Of a DNA stretch of 64,000 nucleotides, positions 20,501 through 29,195 are shown in pieces. Position 1 is the first letter of the stretch, and each line of letters starts with the position of its first letter. The stretch is taken from positions 620,001-684,000 of the forward strand of contig JADKGI010000001.1 in the NCBI GenBank assembly GCA_016722285.1, given 5' to 3'. This stretch comes from Saprospiraceae bacterium (GTDB taxonomy: Bacteria; Bacteroidota; Bacteroidia; Chitinophagales; Saprospiraceae). A model generated the notes under the pieces. That model saw nothing but the letters and a program-made list of their open reading frames with translations. It was not told where the DNA came from and ran no database searches. Made by a program: the position numbers and the translations under genes.

Positions 20501-23053
20501 GATGTATCTTTATATGCAGAGATGATACCCGGTTGTGTTGACACTATTGTTAAGCCTGATTTCATTACACTTTTAGGTCCAAAAGCAAATATGGAGCTTA
20601 CCGTTTCTGGAAATTGCTTACCATTAGACATCAAATTAACAGCCGACTCTGACAAACCCTATGAATATATCTGGGACTATGGAGATGGAAAAATAGACAT
20701 TATCCCAGGATTAAGCAGCAAGGATACGACAGATTATACCTATACCACTCCGGGCACCTATATCCCCAAACTATTAGTAGCTGATGATAATGGTTGCTCC
20801 CGTACATTTACCTCCAAACCAGTAGAAGTCAATACCATTATTCCGGACTTTACGACTTCACTCATTCCATTATGCGGGCTACCTGTTGACCTGAAAATAG
20901 AAAATAAAACCAAATCCACTTCACCAGATGTGGAGTACAAATGGGTAGCGGAAGGAATAAGAAAGTATGATAATTTGAACGAAAATCCGGTTTTTAAATT
21001 GGAAGAATATGGTAAGTATAGCTTGTCTTTAATAGCAAAGGCACCAAACTGCATCGACTCACTGCGCAGGGATTCTATAGTTGAAGTTGCGTCTTTGCCG
21101 GTTCCGGATTTTGTGTTTACCGATTCACTATCCTGCCAGAATGTTAAAGTAGGTATCAGCAACACCACCAAAGTCGAGTATGGCATCGTCAACCAATGGC
21201 TATGGACCTTTAGCAACGGATTGAGCTTTACAGACAAAACTCCTGGTGCCGTCTTTGACAAAAACGGGGCTCACATTGTCAAATTGAGTGCCGTAACAGA
21301 TAAAGGATGTAGAGATTCCACCGTCAAAACACTGGCCATACTGCCGAATACACTAATCACATTACCCGCGGATAAAACGATTTGTATAGGGGATAGCACG
21401 GATATACAGGTTCAGGTTACCTCATCGGGGCAGTATAATCAATCATGGATACCACACCCTACCATCAGTTGCGACTCTTGCACCAGCATCAATGTAAAAC
21501 CAAACGCCAACACATATTATTATTTCTCAACGCAGTCATTCAATGGGTGTAAAAATTCCGATTCCTTACTTGTTACGGTGATTGATACACCTGGTCCCAA
21601 ATTGCAGATGACCTCAGATACCACGGTGTGTAAAAGCGGAACGGCAGGTATTCAGATTATAAATTATAATTCAAGGTATTCATATCAATGGGATGAAGGC
21701 GATAAGGGTCTGGATTGCTATGCTGGCTGTAAATCTGTAAAAGCAAGCCCCGAAAAAAATACTTTTTACAGCGTATTGGTAAAAAACGAATATGGTTGTT
21801 ATAAAGAAGATTCTGTGCTTGTCAGTGTCGAAACATCAATTCCCGATTTCCTTGTGGAAGGCAAGACTATTTGTGAAAACAAATCCACTCTTCTTAATAT
21901 CAAATCAGGAAATAATCCTTTTTGGAGCCCTGACCCTACGTTAAGTTGCTCCAGCTGTCGGTCTCCTTCTGCAAAACCTGATAAGGAAAAATATTATTTT
22001 GTCACGGTCACCTCTGACAATGGATGTAAATATTCTGACTCTATCCTGGTAAAATTACAGAAAACATCCAGTATAAATGCAGGTGAAGACCGCACGGTGT
22101 GCAAAGGTGAAATCGTCAGTTTAGCCGGTGTTGGTGAAGGTAAAATTGAATGGATATCTGATGTCCAGATAGAGAATGCATCATCTCTTAATGCGACATC
22201 AAAACCAGAAAAAACGGCAAAATATATTTTGAGAACACAGAATGATGAGTGTATTTTAAGCGACAGTTTAAATGTAATTGTATTAATTAAGAGTGAGATA
22301 CGAGCAGTGGGAGACACGGTATGCCCGGGAGAGATCGCTTTATTATCTGCATCAGGAAATGCAGAAAGATATCAGTGGATAAAAAACGGAAAAAGTATGG
22401 GTGCAGGAGATACGTTGACTTTGTTTCCTGACAAAACGATGAACTTACAAGTCATCGGGCTTAGGAGCACTTGTATTCCCGATACTGCTGATGTGAATAT
22501 CCTTGTTTATCCTGAAATTGAATACAAAATCGATCGAAAGGAATATTATGTGTATCTGAACACCCGGGATCAGGTCGAAGCCACTTTCAATTCTACCGGG
22601 AATTATAAATATTCATGGGAGCCATCAAATGGCTTGTCGTGCTCTGATTGCCCGGATCCCGTGATAAAAAATATAACCCAGGCTACAGATTATTCTGTGA
22701 TCATCAGGGACAAATATGGATGTAGTATCGATGATAAAATATTTGTATTGCTGGATAATGAGTGTATAAAAGATGGGTTCTATATCCCCAATATCTTTAC
22801 TCCGTACAACAGGGACGGCATTAATGACATCTTTAATGTATATGCTGAAGATGCGACAGAATTCATCAGCATATCGGTGTACGACAGATGGGGTGAGAAG
22901 GTCTGGAGTACCACCAATCTGGAAGATAGTTGGGACGGATATTATTTAGGAAGAGAGTTGGTCAGTGGCGTATATACATATATCATCACCGCAAGATGCG
23001 ATAATACCAATCAAATCATTAATTTCGCAGGTGATGTGACAATCATCCATTAG
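17501..23053 (+). CDS. Giant PKD-repeat surface protein with type B T9SS sorting domain
   Basis: This 1850-aa protein starts at a TTG, preceded by AAGGA; no ATG is available upstream in this frame. Residues 1-18 are a signal peptide ending VFSQ. Many PKD-type repeats follow across roughly residues 20-1300, recognisable by W-D-F-G-D/N-G and Y-x-x-P-G-x-Y/F motifs and regularly spaced Cys. A run of about five smaller repeats follows, with SC(D/S)SC or SDC motifs. The last 95 residues (NIFTPYNRDGINDIFNVY, YDRWGEKVW, W-D-G-Y) are the type B gliding/CHU_C sorting domain that directs T9SS export. It is probably a cell-surface adhesin or gliding-associated filament. The signal peptide codons contain a run of nine T, so strand slippage could switch expression. 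Confidence 0.85.
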   Translation: MLCFFFIIIFRPISVFSQVKADFIFDKSEGCGSLAVSFSDQSTSTSGNINDWYWDLGGVISVRQNPGIIFTKPGEYTICLTVKTTTGATEKKCKDKVIKVYENPVSDFSADIKSGCIPANAAFINKSSSKNGPLTSLIWDVGGSSNLISTADPAASIKTTYTSPGNYSASLSVIDIKGCKNTTTKPNLIEVVALKTPKLDYTLISSCALPWEVKYENLNIDPGTTYHWDFGNGETYTGIQPPVVKYNTSGSFTVKLAMEKGPCIDTVLFDKIVSTNRIIDFETDAQGLCAEQNIKLKDISNFYADSLIWDFGDGTFSKENNPEKTYTQPGCYEIKLTKFIGTCVQETKKPCINISPKPKVDFNIVNGFSCLIPAKVELLATADLPGAFAWKIQGNNIDTTLQGSNHNFIINTFGTYRADLTYLSNSGCIVTFEQKKIDISPFEVSLPDKGPDGCLPFQTNLSNYLTSTAPIVSWQWQVGSPAIFTSTEAEPIFEVNQTGRWDVKLIAENSYGCKDTVERPNYLWAGTPPVFDFTASPIAACISEKRKFTATGGTNVDFWSWTYNDNIFFSNEKNPEYAFPDIGGFDISLTASYNGCKKNIRKDKFISVYNPKSSFKVEYDCQQPETVKITNQSLGADSLYWVVTLSPTKRDTIRDSLLSTYTFPGRGLYFLSHYAKNFSSGCEHIASDSIFIVDLIAAYTLDTVRGCAPLEVKISTLIQDAVITKFEDGNYNIINPNDSIVNIIFSEPGVIFGPKLIVTDRHGCVDSFQATTPVEVSRITAKLESPDVFCSPDIGIFKNISTIGKAPLVEKKWAFTSGNQTSISDTAVFNITDPGRFIVSLKLRDQWGCSDSVKKEIIAVPLIPAFSADTLSCTQKTVRFKIDSDPMFLNGYLWQFGDGNTSTDKNPLYTFASEGSYNICAELFDSRGCSKKICKPGYVEIKNPKADFTGDPVSAPCPPLLSDFKNKSVNASSFTWDFGDLSGVSYNLSPSHVYTVPGQFDVSLYAEMIPGCVDTIVKPDFITLLGPKANMELTVSGNCLPLDIKLTADSDKPYEYIWDYGDGKIDIIPGLSSKDTTDYTYTTPGTYIPKLLVADDNGCSRTFTSKPVEVNTIIPDFTTSLIPLCGLPVDLKIENKTKSTSPDVEYKWVAEGIRKYDNLNENPVFKLEEYGKYSLSLIAKAPNCIDSLRRDSIVEVASLPVPDFVFTDSLSCQNVKVGISNTTKVEYGIVNQWLWTFSNGLSFTDKTPGAVFDKNGAHIVKLSAVTDKGCRDSTVKTLAILPNTLITLPADKTICIGDSTDIQVQVTSSGQYNQSWIPHPTISCDSCTSINVKPNANTYYYFSTQSFNGCKNSDSLLVTVIDTPGPKLQMTSDTTVCKSGTAGIQIINYNSRYSYQWDEGDKGLDCYAGCKSVKASPEKNTFYSVLVKNEYGCYKEDSVLVSVETSIPDFLVEGKTICENKSTLLNIKSGNNPFWSPDPTLSCSSCRSPSAKPDKEKYYFVTVTSDNGCKYSDSILVKLQKTSSINAGEDRTVCKGEIVSLAGVGEGKIEWISDVQIENASSLNATSKPEKTAKYILRTQNDECILSDSLNVIVLIKSEIRAVGDTVCPGEIALLSASGNAERYQWIKNGKSMGAGDTLTLFPDKTMNLQVIGLRSTCIPDTADVNILVYPEIEYKIDRKEYYVYLNTRDQVEATFNSTGNYKYSWEPSNGLSCSDCPDPVIKNITQATDYSVIIRDKYGCSIDDKIFVLLDNECIKDGFYIPNIFTPYNRDGINDIFNVYAEDATEFISISVYDRWGEKVWSTTNLEDSWDGYYLGRELVSGVYTYIITARCDNTNQIINFAGDVTIIH

Positions 23054-23080
23054 TGAACAAAATAAATATATATTTTAGAC

Positions 23081-23749
23081 ATGGTCAAGTTTTATTTTTT
23101 AATCTTAAGTATATTGATTTGTCTTACAAAACAAGGCGAGAAGCCTGTGAGCATTCTTTTTTTCGGGGATTCAATTACTGAATTGGGAGTGAAAGACAAG
23201 GGTTATATCACCTTACTGAATGAGAAATTGAAGGAGAAGAATTTAGAGCAAAAATTTACGCTGACGGGTTCTGGTATCGGGGGCAATAAAATATATGATT
23301 TGTTTTTCAGAATGGAAAAAGATGTCCTGGCTAAAAATCCGGATATCGTCGTCATCTGGATCGGGGTAAACGATGTTTGGCATAAAAGCCTCTCCGGGAC
23401 GGGAACAGATGTAAAGAAATTTGAATTGATGTATTCAGATATTATACTTCGATTGCAGAAGGCAGGCATAAAAGTGTATTGTTGCACGCCGGCTGGCATA
23501 GGAGAGAAAAACGATTTTTCAAATCCACAGGATGGCGATCTCAATGAATACTCCAAAATAATACGCAGAATAACTGCTGCCGCCAATGCTGGGTTAATTG
23601 ATATCAGAAAAACATTTCTTGACTATAACATGCAAAACAATAAGGATAATGCCTATCAGGGCATACTTACCTATGACGGAGTACATCTCAATGATACAGG
23701 AAATAAGGCCGTAGCGCAGCTTATGTGGGATGGGATAATTCAACGCTAA
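23081..23749 (+). CDS. SGNH/GDSL hydrolase (lipase/acetylesterase-like)
   Basis: The 222-aa protein has a short N-terminal hydrophobic signal and the four SGNH blocks: FFGDSITELG (catalytic Ser), GSGIGGN (Gly), WIGVNDVW (Asn) and DGVHLNDTG (Asp and His). Members hydrolyse ester bonds, often acetyl groups on glycans, lipids or peptidoglycan (family knowledge). It begins 27 bp after the PKD protein, so it could be co-transcribed. The natural ester substrate cannot be told from the sequence. Confidence 0.85.
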   Translation: MVKFYFLILSILICLTKQGEKPVSILFFGDSITELGVKDKGYITLLNEKLKEKNLEQKFTLTGSGIGGNKIYDLFFRMEKDVLAKNPDIVVIWIGVNDVWHKSLSGTGTDVKKFELMYSDIILRLQKAGIKVYCCTPAGIGEKNDFSNPQDGDLNEYSKIIRRITAAANAGLIDIRKTFLDYNMQNNKDNAYQGILTYDGVHLNDTGNKAVAQLMWDGIIQR

Positions 23750-23837
23750 ATAAAACTTGAGTTAAAGGAAATAAATCCAGCTTACTCTGAGAGAATGATG
23801 CCAGATTTGATCATCGAAACGTTTAAAACATTAAATA

Positions 23838-25124
23838 ATGGGTATAAGAAGTATCATAATTGCACTTGCTATAAGTATCAGCATACCAGTTTTTTTCTCT
23901 TGTAGTAAGAAAGTAATTTTAAACCATTCGCAGCTGACTGTTAATTCAAAAGCTACATTAAAAAAACCCTACCTGATTCTGATATCGCTGGATGGGTTTC
24001 GGTGGGATTATGTGGAGCGGTTTAACCCTCCTAATTTGTCACGTTTTATTAAAAATGGCGTCAAAGCCGTCTCTCTGATTCCTTCGTTCCCTTCTAAGAC
24101 TTTCCCAAACCACTACACGATCGCTACCGGTATGTATCCGGACAACCACGGATTATTGGGAAATATGTATTATAGCTATGAGAAAGGTCAAAAATACGCT
24201 ATGAAAGACAAGGCAGCGGTCATGGATGGAACCTGGTACGGGGGCACGCCGATTTGGGTGCAGGCAACAAAAGCAGGCATGGTGACAGCGAGTTACTTTT
24301 TTGTGGGCTCGGAAGCAGATATACAGGGAATCAGACCGACTTATTATTACAAGTATGACGGCTCGGTCAAAAATGAAATCCGGGTGGATCAGACACTGAA
24401 ATGGTTGGACTTACCTGAAAAAGTACGGCCACACCTCATCACCTTATATTTTTCTGATATGGACGATACAGGCCATGCATTTGGCCCGAATAATGACGAT
24501 AAACTAAATACGGCCTTGTCTGGATTAGACCGGGATCTGGGTACCCTATTTGATGGAGTAAAAAAGAGAGCTCTTGACGTGAATATCATCATTGTTTCAG
24601 ATCATGGTATGAAGGAAATAAGTAGTGACAAATATTTGCCCGTGGAGATGGTAGAAGACGATGACCAATATATGACGGTAAATAATGGCGCTATGGTAAG
24701 TATTCTCCCGCTTAGAACAGAAAACACTGATTCCATTTTTGCAAGTTTAAAATTGAAAGAGAATAAATATAAAGTATTTAAAACCGAGAATACGCCCTAT
24801 TTTGAATATGTCCCAAAAAACAAAAACTGGGGGAAAATCCAGATTATTCCGGATGATGGATATTATTTTGTGGAATCAAAGGCGATAGCATTGCTCAAAG
24901 CATCGACGGCAAAAGTTTCTGGTCAGCATGGTTTTGATCCCGGTCTTAAACAAATGCACGGTATTTTTTATGCCCAGGGCCCTGCCTTTAAAATGGACTA
25001 TTTGGTACCATCTTTCAAGAATATTCATATTTATCCGTTGATGTGCGAAATCCTGGGATTGAAGATTCCTGCTGATGTTGACGGAAAATCAGAAGTACTG
25101 GAAAGTGTCTTAAAGAATCATTGA
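23838..25124 (+). CDS. Ectonucleotide pyrophosphatase/phosphodiesterase (NPP) family lipoprotein
   Basis: The 428-aa protein has a lipoprotein signal with Cys22 in the lipobox FFSC. It has the NPP/alkaline phosphatase-superfamily metal-binding and catalytic motifs: SLDGFRWDY, PSKTFPNHY with nucleophile Thr88, FSDMDDTGHAFGP, VSDHGM and a late GQHGFDP. NPP enzymes cleave nucleotide or phospholipid phosphodiesters using two zinc ions (family knowledge). It is probably attached to the outer membrane or faces the periplasm and may scavenge phosphate. It is 88 bp downstream of the SGNH gene and may share its transcript. Confidence 0.88.
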   Translation: MGIRSIIIALAISISIPVFFSCSKKVILNHSQLTVNSKATLKKPYLILISLDGFRWDYVERFNPPNLSRFIKNGVKAVSLIPSFPSKTFPNHYTIATGMYPDNHGLLGNMYYSYEKGQKYAMKDKAAVMDGTWYGGTPIWVQATKAGMVTASYFFVGSEADIQGIRPTYYYKYDGSVKNEIRVDQTLKWLDLPEKVRPHLITLYFSDMDDTGHAFGPNNDDKLNTALSGLDRDLGTLFDGVKKRALDVNIIIVSDHGMKEISSDKYLPVEMVEDDDQYMTVNNGAMVSILPLRTENTDSIFASLKLKENKYKVFKTENTPYFEYVPKNKNWGKIQIIPDDGYYFVESKAIALLKASTAKVSGQHGFDPGLKQMHGIFYAQGPAFKMDYLVPSFKNIHIYPLMCEILGLKIPADVDGKSEVLESVLKNH

Positions 25125-25481
25125 AAATATGATTGGATAAACGTTTTGGGTGTATTAGCGAATGAGCCAGTTGGTGTATTGGGTGGATGGCTTATGGCAA
25201 TCGTAAATCGTAAATTCAAAAATCGCTTTCCCACCCTTGCCCTCGATCCCTGCTTGCTTCGAAGCGGGCAAGCTTACAGAGTGCTGAGCTCATTTGACAT
25301 ATTAGCTTGTTAGCATATTAGCAAGTTGGCTAGATATGTATAATATTTCAATAATCTGTCAGGCTATTTTAGGCACGCACAAATTGTTATTCGTATTTCG
25401 TATTTTATCCTCATATTTTTGGACTTGCCGGTTATTTTTGGTTTTTTTACATTTATATAAATAATTGAAACAAAAAGTATT
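25125..25481. other. Intergenic region with short repeats
   Basis: No gene is seen. It contains an imperfect tandem repeat of a 16-mer beginning CATATTAGC at 25298-25313 and 25314-25329 (13 of 16 identical). It also has a short inverted repeat GCTTGC/GCAAGC at 25252-25257 and 25268-25273. Neither has a T-run, so no terminator is called. Confidence 0.4.
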
Positions 25482-26800
25482 ATGAGAAAAATGGCTTTAC
25501 ACTGGCAGATATTATCAGGAATTGTCGCAGGGATTGTTTTTGGACTACTGGCATCCATGCTGGATATTTCATGGTTTGTCACTGACTGGATAAAACCATT
25601 CGGAACGATATTTATAAAACTCCTTAAGTTGATAGCCATTCCGCTGATTATCATTTCTCTGATAAAAAACATCGTGAATCTCAAGACATCAGCAAGTTCA
25701 AAACCATGGGTGTCCGTACCTTTTTAGTCTATCTGACCACCACCATATTGGCAGTAAGCATCGGTCTGATGATTGTCAATGTCATTTCTCCCGGGGATCT
25801 TATAAGTAAAGAGACCATTTCCCAGATGACGGGTACCTTTGGGGACGATATGAAAGCCAATATCAGCAACGCCGTGAATGCAAAAAAAGGTGGTCCTCTT
25901 CAGTTTATGGTCAATATGGTACCCGACAATTTCTTTAAAGCTGCCAGTGTAAATTCCAATATGCTTCAGGTTATATTTTTTTCTATCTTCTTTGGGATGG
26001 CCTTGTTACTGATTGATTCAAAAATAGCCAAACCTGTAGTAAGCTTTTTTACTGGACTCAATGAGGTCATCATGAAAATGGTGGACCTGATCATGCTGAT
26101 GGCCCCATTGGCTGTCTTTGCTCTCCTGAGTAGTCTGATCGTAGAGATCTCAAATCCTGATTTATTCATTGGTCTGGGGTGGTATATGATCACCGTTTTG
26201 CTCGGGCTGGCTATGATGATATTGATCTACACTACAGTCGTTTATTTCTATAACGGCATCTCTCCGGGCGCCTTTTTCAGGGGTATCTCTCCGGCCCAGC
26301 TGCTGGCGTTTTCTACCAGTTCGAGTGCCGCAACCCTACCGGTGACCATGGAGAGACTGGAAGAACACATGGGAGTAGATAAGGAAGTAACCAGTTTTGT
26401 CTGTCCTTTGGGTGCCACCATCAACATGGATGGAACTAGCCTTTATCAGGCTGTTGCAGCTGTTTTTATATGCGAGGCCATGCATTTTGACCTTACCTTT
26501 TCTGCACAATTATCGATCATACTGACTGCGACGCTGGCTTCCATCGGTTCTGCGGCTGTGCCGGGGGCTGGCCTTATCATGCTGATCGTCGTACTGGAAT
26601 CTCTGGCTCTTCCGGCAGAAAGTATGGCTATAGGTATAGCATTGATATTTGCGGTGGACAGACCACTGGATATGTGCAGGACGGTGATCAATGTGACGGG
26701 TGACTCTATGGTCACTCTCGTGATTGGTAAGTCATTAGGTAAAATAAATGCTCCTGCTCCTAAAGACTGGGATGACAATCTGGATGCGGTAAAAGGATAA
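25482..26800 (+). pseudogene. Dicarboxylate/glutamate:cation symporter (DAACS family), frameshifted
   Basis: The gene is read in two frames: 25482-25727 and then the frame of 25706-26800. The first gives NIVNLK just before the break, and the second frame gives DISKFKTMGVRTFLVY directly behind it. Joined, they make an uninterrupted DAACS protein of about 440 aa. Base 25685 would have to be used twice, so one G is missing (AAGGAC became AAGAC). The downstream part keeps the family motifs TSSSAATLP, the re-entrant loops and NMDGTSLYQ. Members import C4-dicarboxylates, glutamate or aspartate with Na+ or H+. If the missing base is real, no functional transporter is made. If it is a sequence error, the gene is intact. 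Confidence 0.8.
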
Positions 26801-27087
26801 AAAACGGACAAACAAGGGAAAAACCAAAGCATCACAAATTGTTATAATTTGTATTGAGATGGGTATTTGATCGTTCCGAAGCCCTCTTAATCATCACCCA
26901 TATATTCAATAGTATTATAAATATAAATGGGCCACGATTTGTAAATGCAATAACAAATAGATAATTTTGATCTCACCAATTCAATTATCCCAGTGATGCC
27001 AGGATCTTAAATCAAAATAAATTAAAAAGGACTCCACTCACCTGAATTCCCGGCCCGTATAATTAAAAACTTTTAAAAAACAGAGCC

Positions 27088-29091
27088 ATGAAATATTTCA
27101 CAATCAAAATATCCCTGATTATTTCCCTTCTTTTTCAAATGGGTTTTATATCCGGACAAACCCAAAAAGGAGCATTAATAAAAGGCAAAAAAATGCTATC
27201 GGAAATCGCTCCGAATGAAGTACACAAATACCAGGTTACATTGGAAAAAGATCAATTTGCATTTTTTAAGTTGATGCAAAAAGGTATCGACCTGCAAGTT
27301 ACGACATACGATCATGAAGGTAAAAAAATGGGCAACTTTGACAGCCCTAATGGCAAAAATGGCCCGGAATTGTTTTCAATAATCTCTGTGAAAAAAGGGA
27401 AGTATGTGATCGAGGTTTCTCCATTAGACGAAAAAGAGCCTACGGGAAGTTATGAATTAGAAATGCTGATATTGAAGCCTAAGGCAACCACACCAGGTAC
27501 ACAGGTGGACCAACTATTTGTTGCCTGGGACAACAATGCATCTCCTGGGGCAGCAGTTGCCGTAGCAAAAGATGGAAAAATAATATTTAAAAAAGGCTAT
27601 GGTATGGCCAATCTCGAATATGATATACCGATCACTCCGGCTACTGTATTTCACATAGCATCCGTCTCCAAACAATTTACAGTTTTTTCTATCCTGCTTT
27701 TGGAAAAACAAGGCAAGCTAAGCCTGGATGACGATATTAGGAAATACATACCTGAAGTACCTGATTTTGGAAAGACAATAACGCTAAGACATCTGGCATC
27801 TCATACCAGCGGATTGAGGGATCAGTGGTCCCTCTTGTCGATGGCAGGGTGGCGAATGGATGATGTCATCACAAAAGAACATGTATTGAAGCTTGTCAGC
27901 AAGCAAAAAGATTTGAACTTTGCCCCTGGTGATGAATATTTATACTGCAACACCGGATTTACATTATTAGCAGAAGTTGTTTCAAGGGTGTCCAATATGA
28001 CATTTGCACAGTTTACAAAAAAGTATATTTTCGAACCTTTGAACATGAAAAGTACACTCTTCTATGATGATCACGAAAAAATTGTGAAAAACAGGGCGTA
28101 TTCCTACTACACAGACAGTACAGGAATTAAAAAAAGTGTATTAAATTATGCCAATGTAGGTGCCACAAGCCTTTTTACGACGGTCGAAGATTTGAGTCTG
28201 TGGGCAATGAATTTTTCAGATATAAAAGTCGGAGATACAACGATTATAAATAAGATGAATACGCCGGCCACACTAAATAACGGAAAAACATTTGGTGGCG
28301 CACTAGGTCAGTTTGTAGGCATGTATAAAGACTTGAATGAAATACAACACGGAGGTGCAGATGCAGGATACAGGACATATCTGACCCGATTTCCGGATCA
28401 AAACTTTTCAGTGGTCGTTTTTAGTAATTCTGCCGAATTCAACTCCGGTAGAATGGCACATAATGTGGTAGATATTTACCTGAAGGATAAGTTAGTGGTT
28501 CCCCCCAAAAAAGAAGATGTAAAAATTGACAAGGCAGACCAGGGAGTAGCTGTTGATCGGAATATATTGAAAACTTATGTAGGTGTCTTCGAGCTTCAGC
28601 CCGGCTTTAATATCACTATAACTGAAGAAAGCGGCCAATTATCTGCTACAGCAACAGGACAATCTCCTGTTCCTCTTATCCCTATATCAGAAACAGAATT
28701 TGCTGTGAAAGACGTGGATGCCAAAATTGAGTTTGTCCAGAATGGTGGAGAAAATATTAAAACAATAAAACTAGATCAGGGAGGTCAAATCAGAGAGGCA
28801 CCAAGGGTGCAGGAATTTGATAAATCGGGAGTAGTACTATCAGAGTTTATTGGCAGTTTTTTTAGCGAAGAGCTATCAACAACCTATGATTTTGTGTTGG
28901 TAGATGGAAAATTAATGGCTACCCACAGCAGATTAAGTGATTTTGAGTTAACACCCGTCAAAAAGGATATATTTGCAGGTGCAGCATGGTTTTTCAGCCA
29001 AATTGAATTCATAAGAGATGAAAATAATATCATCACTGGTTGCAAAGCTTCTAATGATAGGGCCAGAAATCTGTATTTCAAAAAAATTTAG
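27088..29091 (+). CDS. Serine hydrolase of the beta-lactamase/class C penicillin-binding family
   Basis: The 667-aa protein has a signal peptide (about residues 1-24) and a beta-rich N-terminal domain to about 130. The catalytic domain has SxxK at Ser192-Lys195 (SVSK), YCN at Tyr286 and an HGG motif before the end. A C-terminal region of about 190 residues contains lipocalin-like beta structure. Such enzymes are usually D-aminopeptidases, esterases or peptidoglycan-related hydrolases rather than true beta-lactamases (family knowledge). It is probably periplasmic. Two other members of the family lie at 42227-44023 and 46510-48012. Confidence 0.85.
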   Translation: MKYFTIKISLIISLLFQMGFISGQTQKGALIKGKKMLSEIAPNEVHKYQVTLEKDQFAFFKLMQKGIDLQVTTYDHEGKKMGNFDSPNGKNGPELFSIISVKKGKYVIEVSPLDEKEPTGSYELEMLILKPKATTPGTQVDQLFVAWDNNASPGAAVAVAKDGKIIFKKGYGMANLEYDIPITPATVFHIASVSKQFTVFSILLLEKQGKLSLDDDIRKYIPEVPDFGKTITLRHLASHTSGLRDQWSLLSMAGWRMDDVITKEHVLKLVSKQKDLNFAPGDEYLYCNTGFTLLAEVVSRVSNMTFAQFTKKYIFEPLNMKSTLFYDDHEKIVKNRAYSYYTDSTGIKKSVLNYANVGATSLFTTVEDLSLWAMNFSDIKVGDTTIINKMNTPATLNNGKTFGGALGQFVGMYKDLNEIQHGGADAGYRTYLTRFPDQNFSVVVFSNSAEFNSGRMAHNVVDIYLKDKLVVPPKKEDVKIDKADQGVAVDRNILKTYVGVFELQPGFNITITEESGQLSATATGQSPVPLIPISETEFAVKDVDAKIEFVQNGGENIKTIKLDQGGQIREAPRVQEFDKSGVVLSEFIGSFFSEELSTTYDFVLVDGKLMATHSRLSDFELTPVKKDIFAGAAWFFSQIEFIRDENNIITGCKASNDRARNLYFKKI

Positions 29092-29124
29092 TGCAGCTTC
29101 CGTTTCATAACCTATATTTAACCC

Positions 29125-29166
29125 TTGAAAAATAAATAGATTCATTTGAAAAATAAATAGATTCAT
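29125..29166. repeat. Tandem duplication of a 21-bp unit
   Basis: Two identical copies (29125-29145 and 29146-29166) begin TTGAAAAATAAATAG and end ATTCAT. They lie between the serine hydrolase and the S10 peptidase, close to the start of the latter, and probably alter only leader length. Confidence 0.85.
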
Positions 29167-29195
29167 ATTATCCATTCACAATAAAACCTATACCA

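Noticed and set aside
25252..25273. GCTTGC/GCAAGC hairpin as a terminator for the NPP gene
   Set aside because: Only a 6-bp stem with a 10-nt loop and no T-run behind it.
27088..29091. Serine hydrolase as an antibiotic-resistance beta-lactamase
   Set aside because: Its large size, extra domains and lack of any further class C resistance features point to a peptidase or esterase-like relative.
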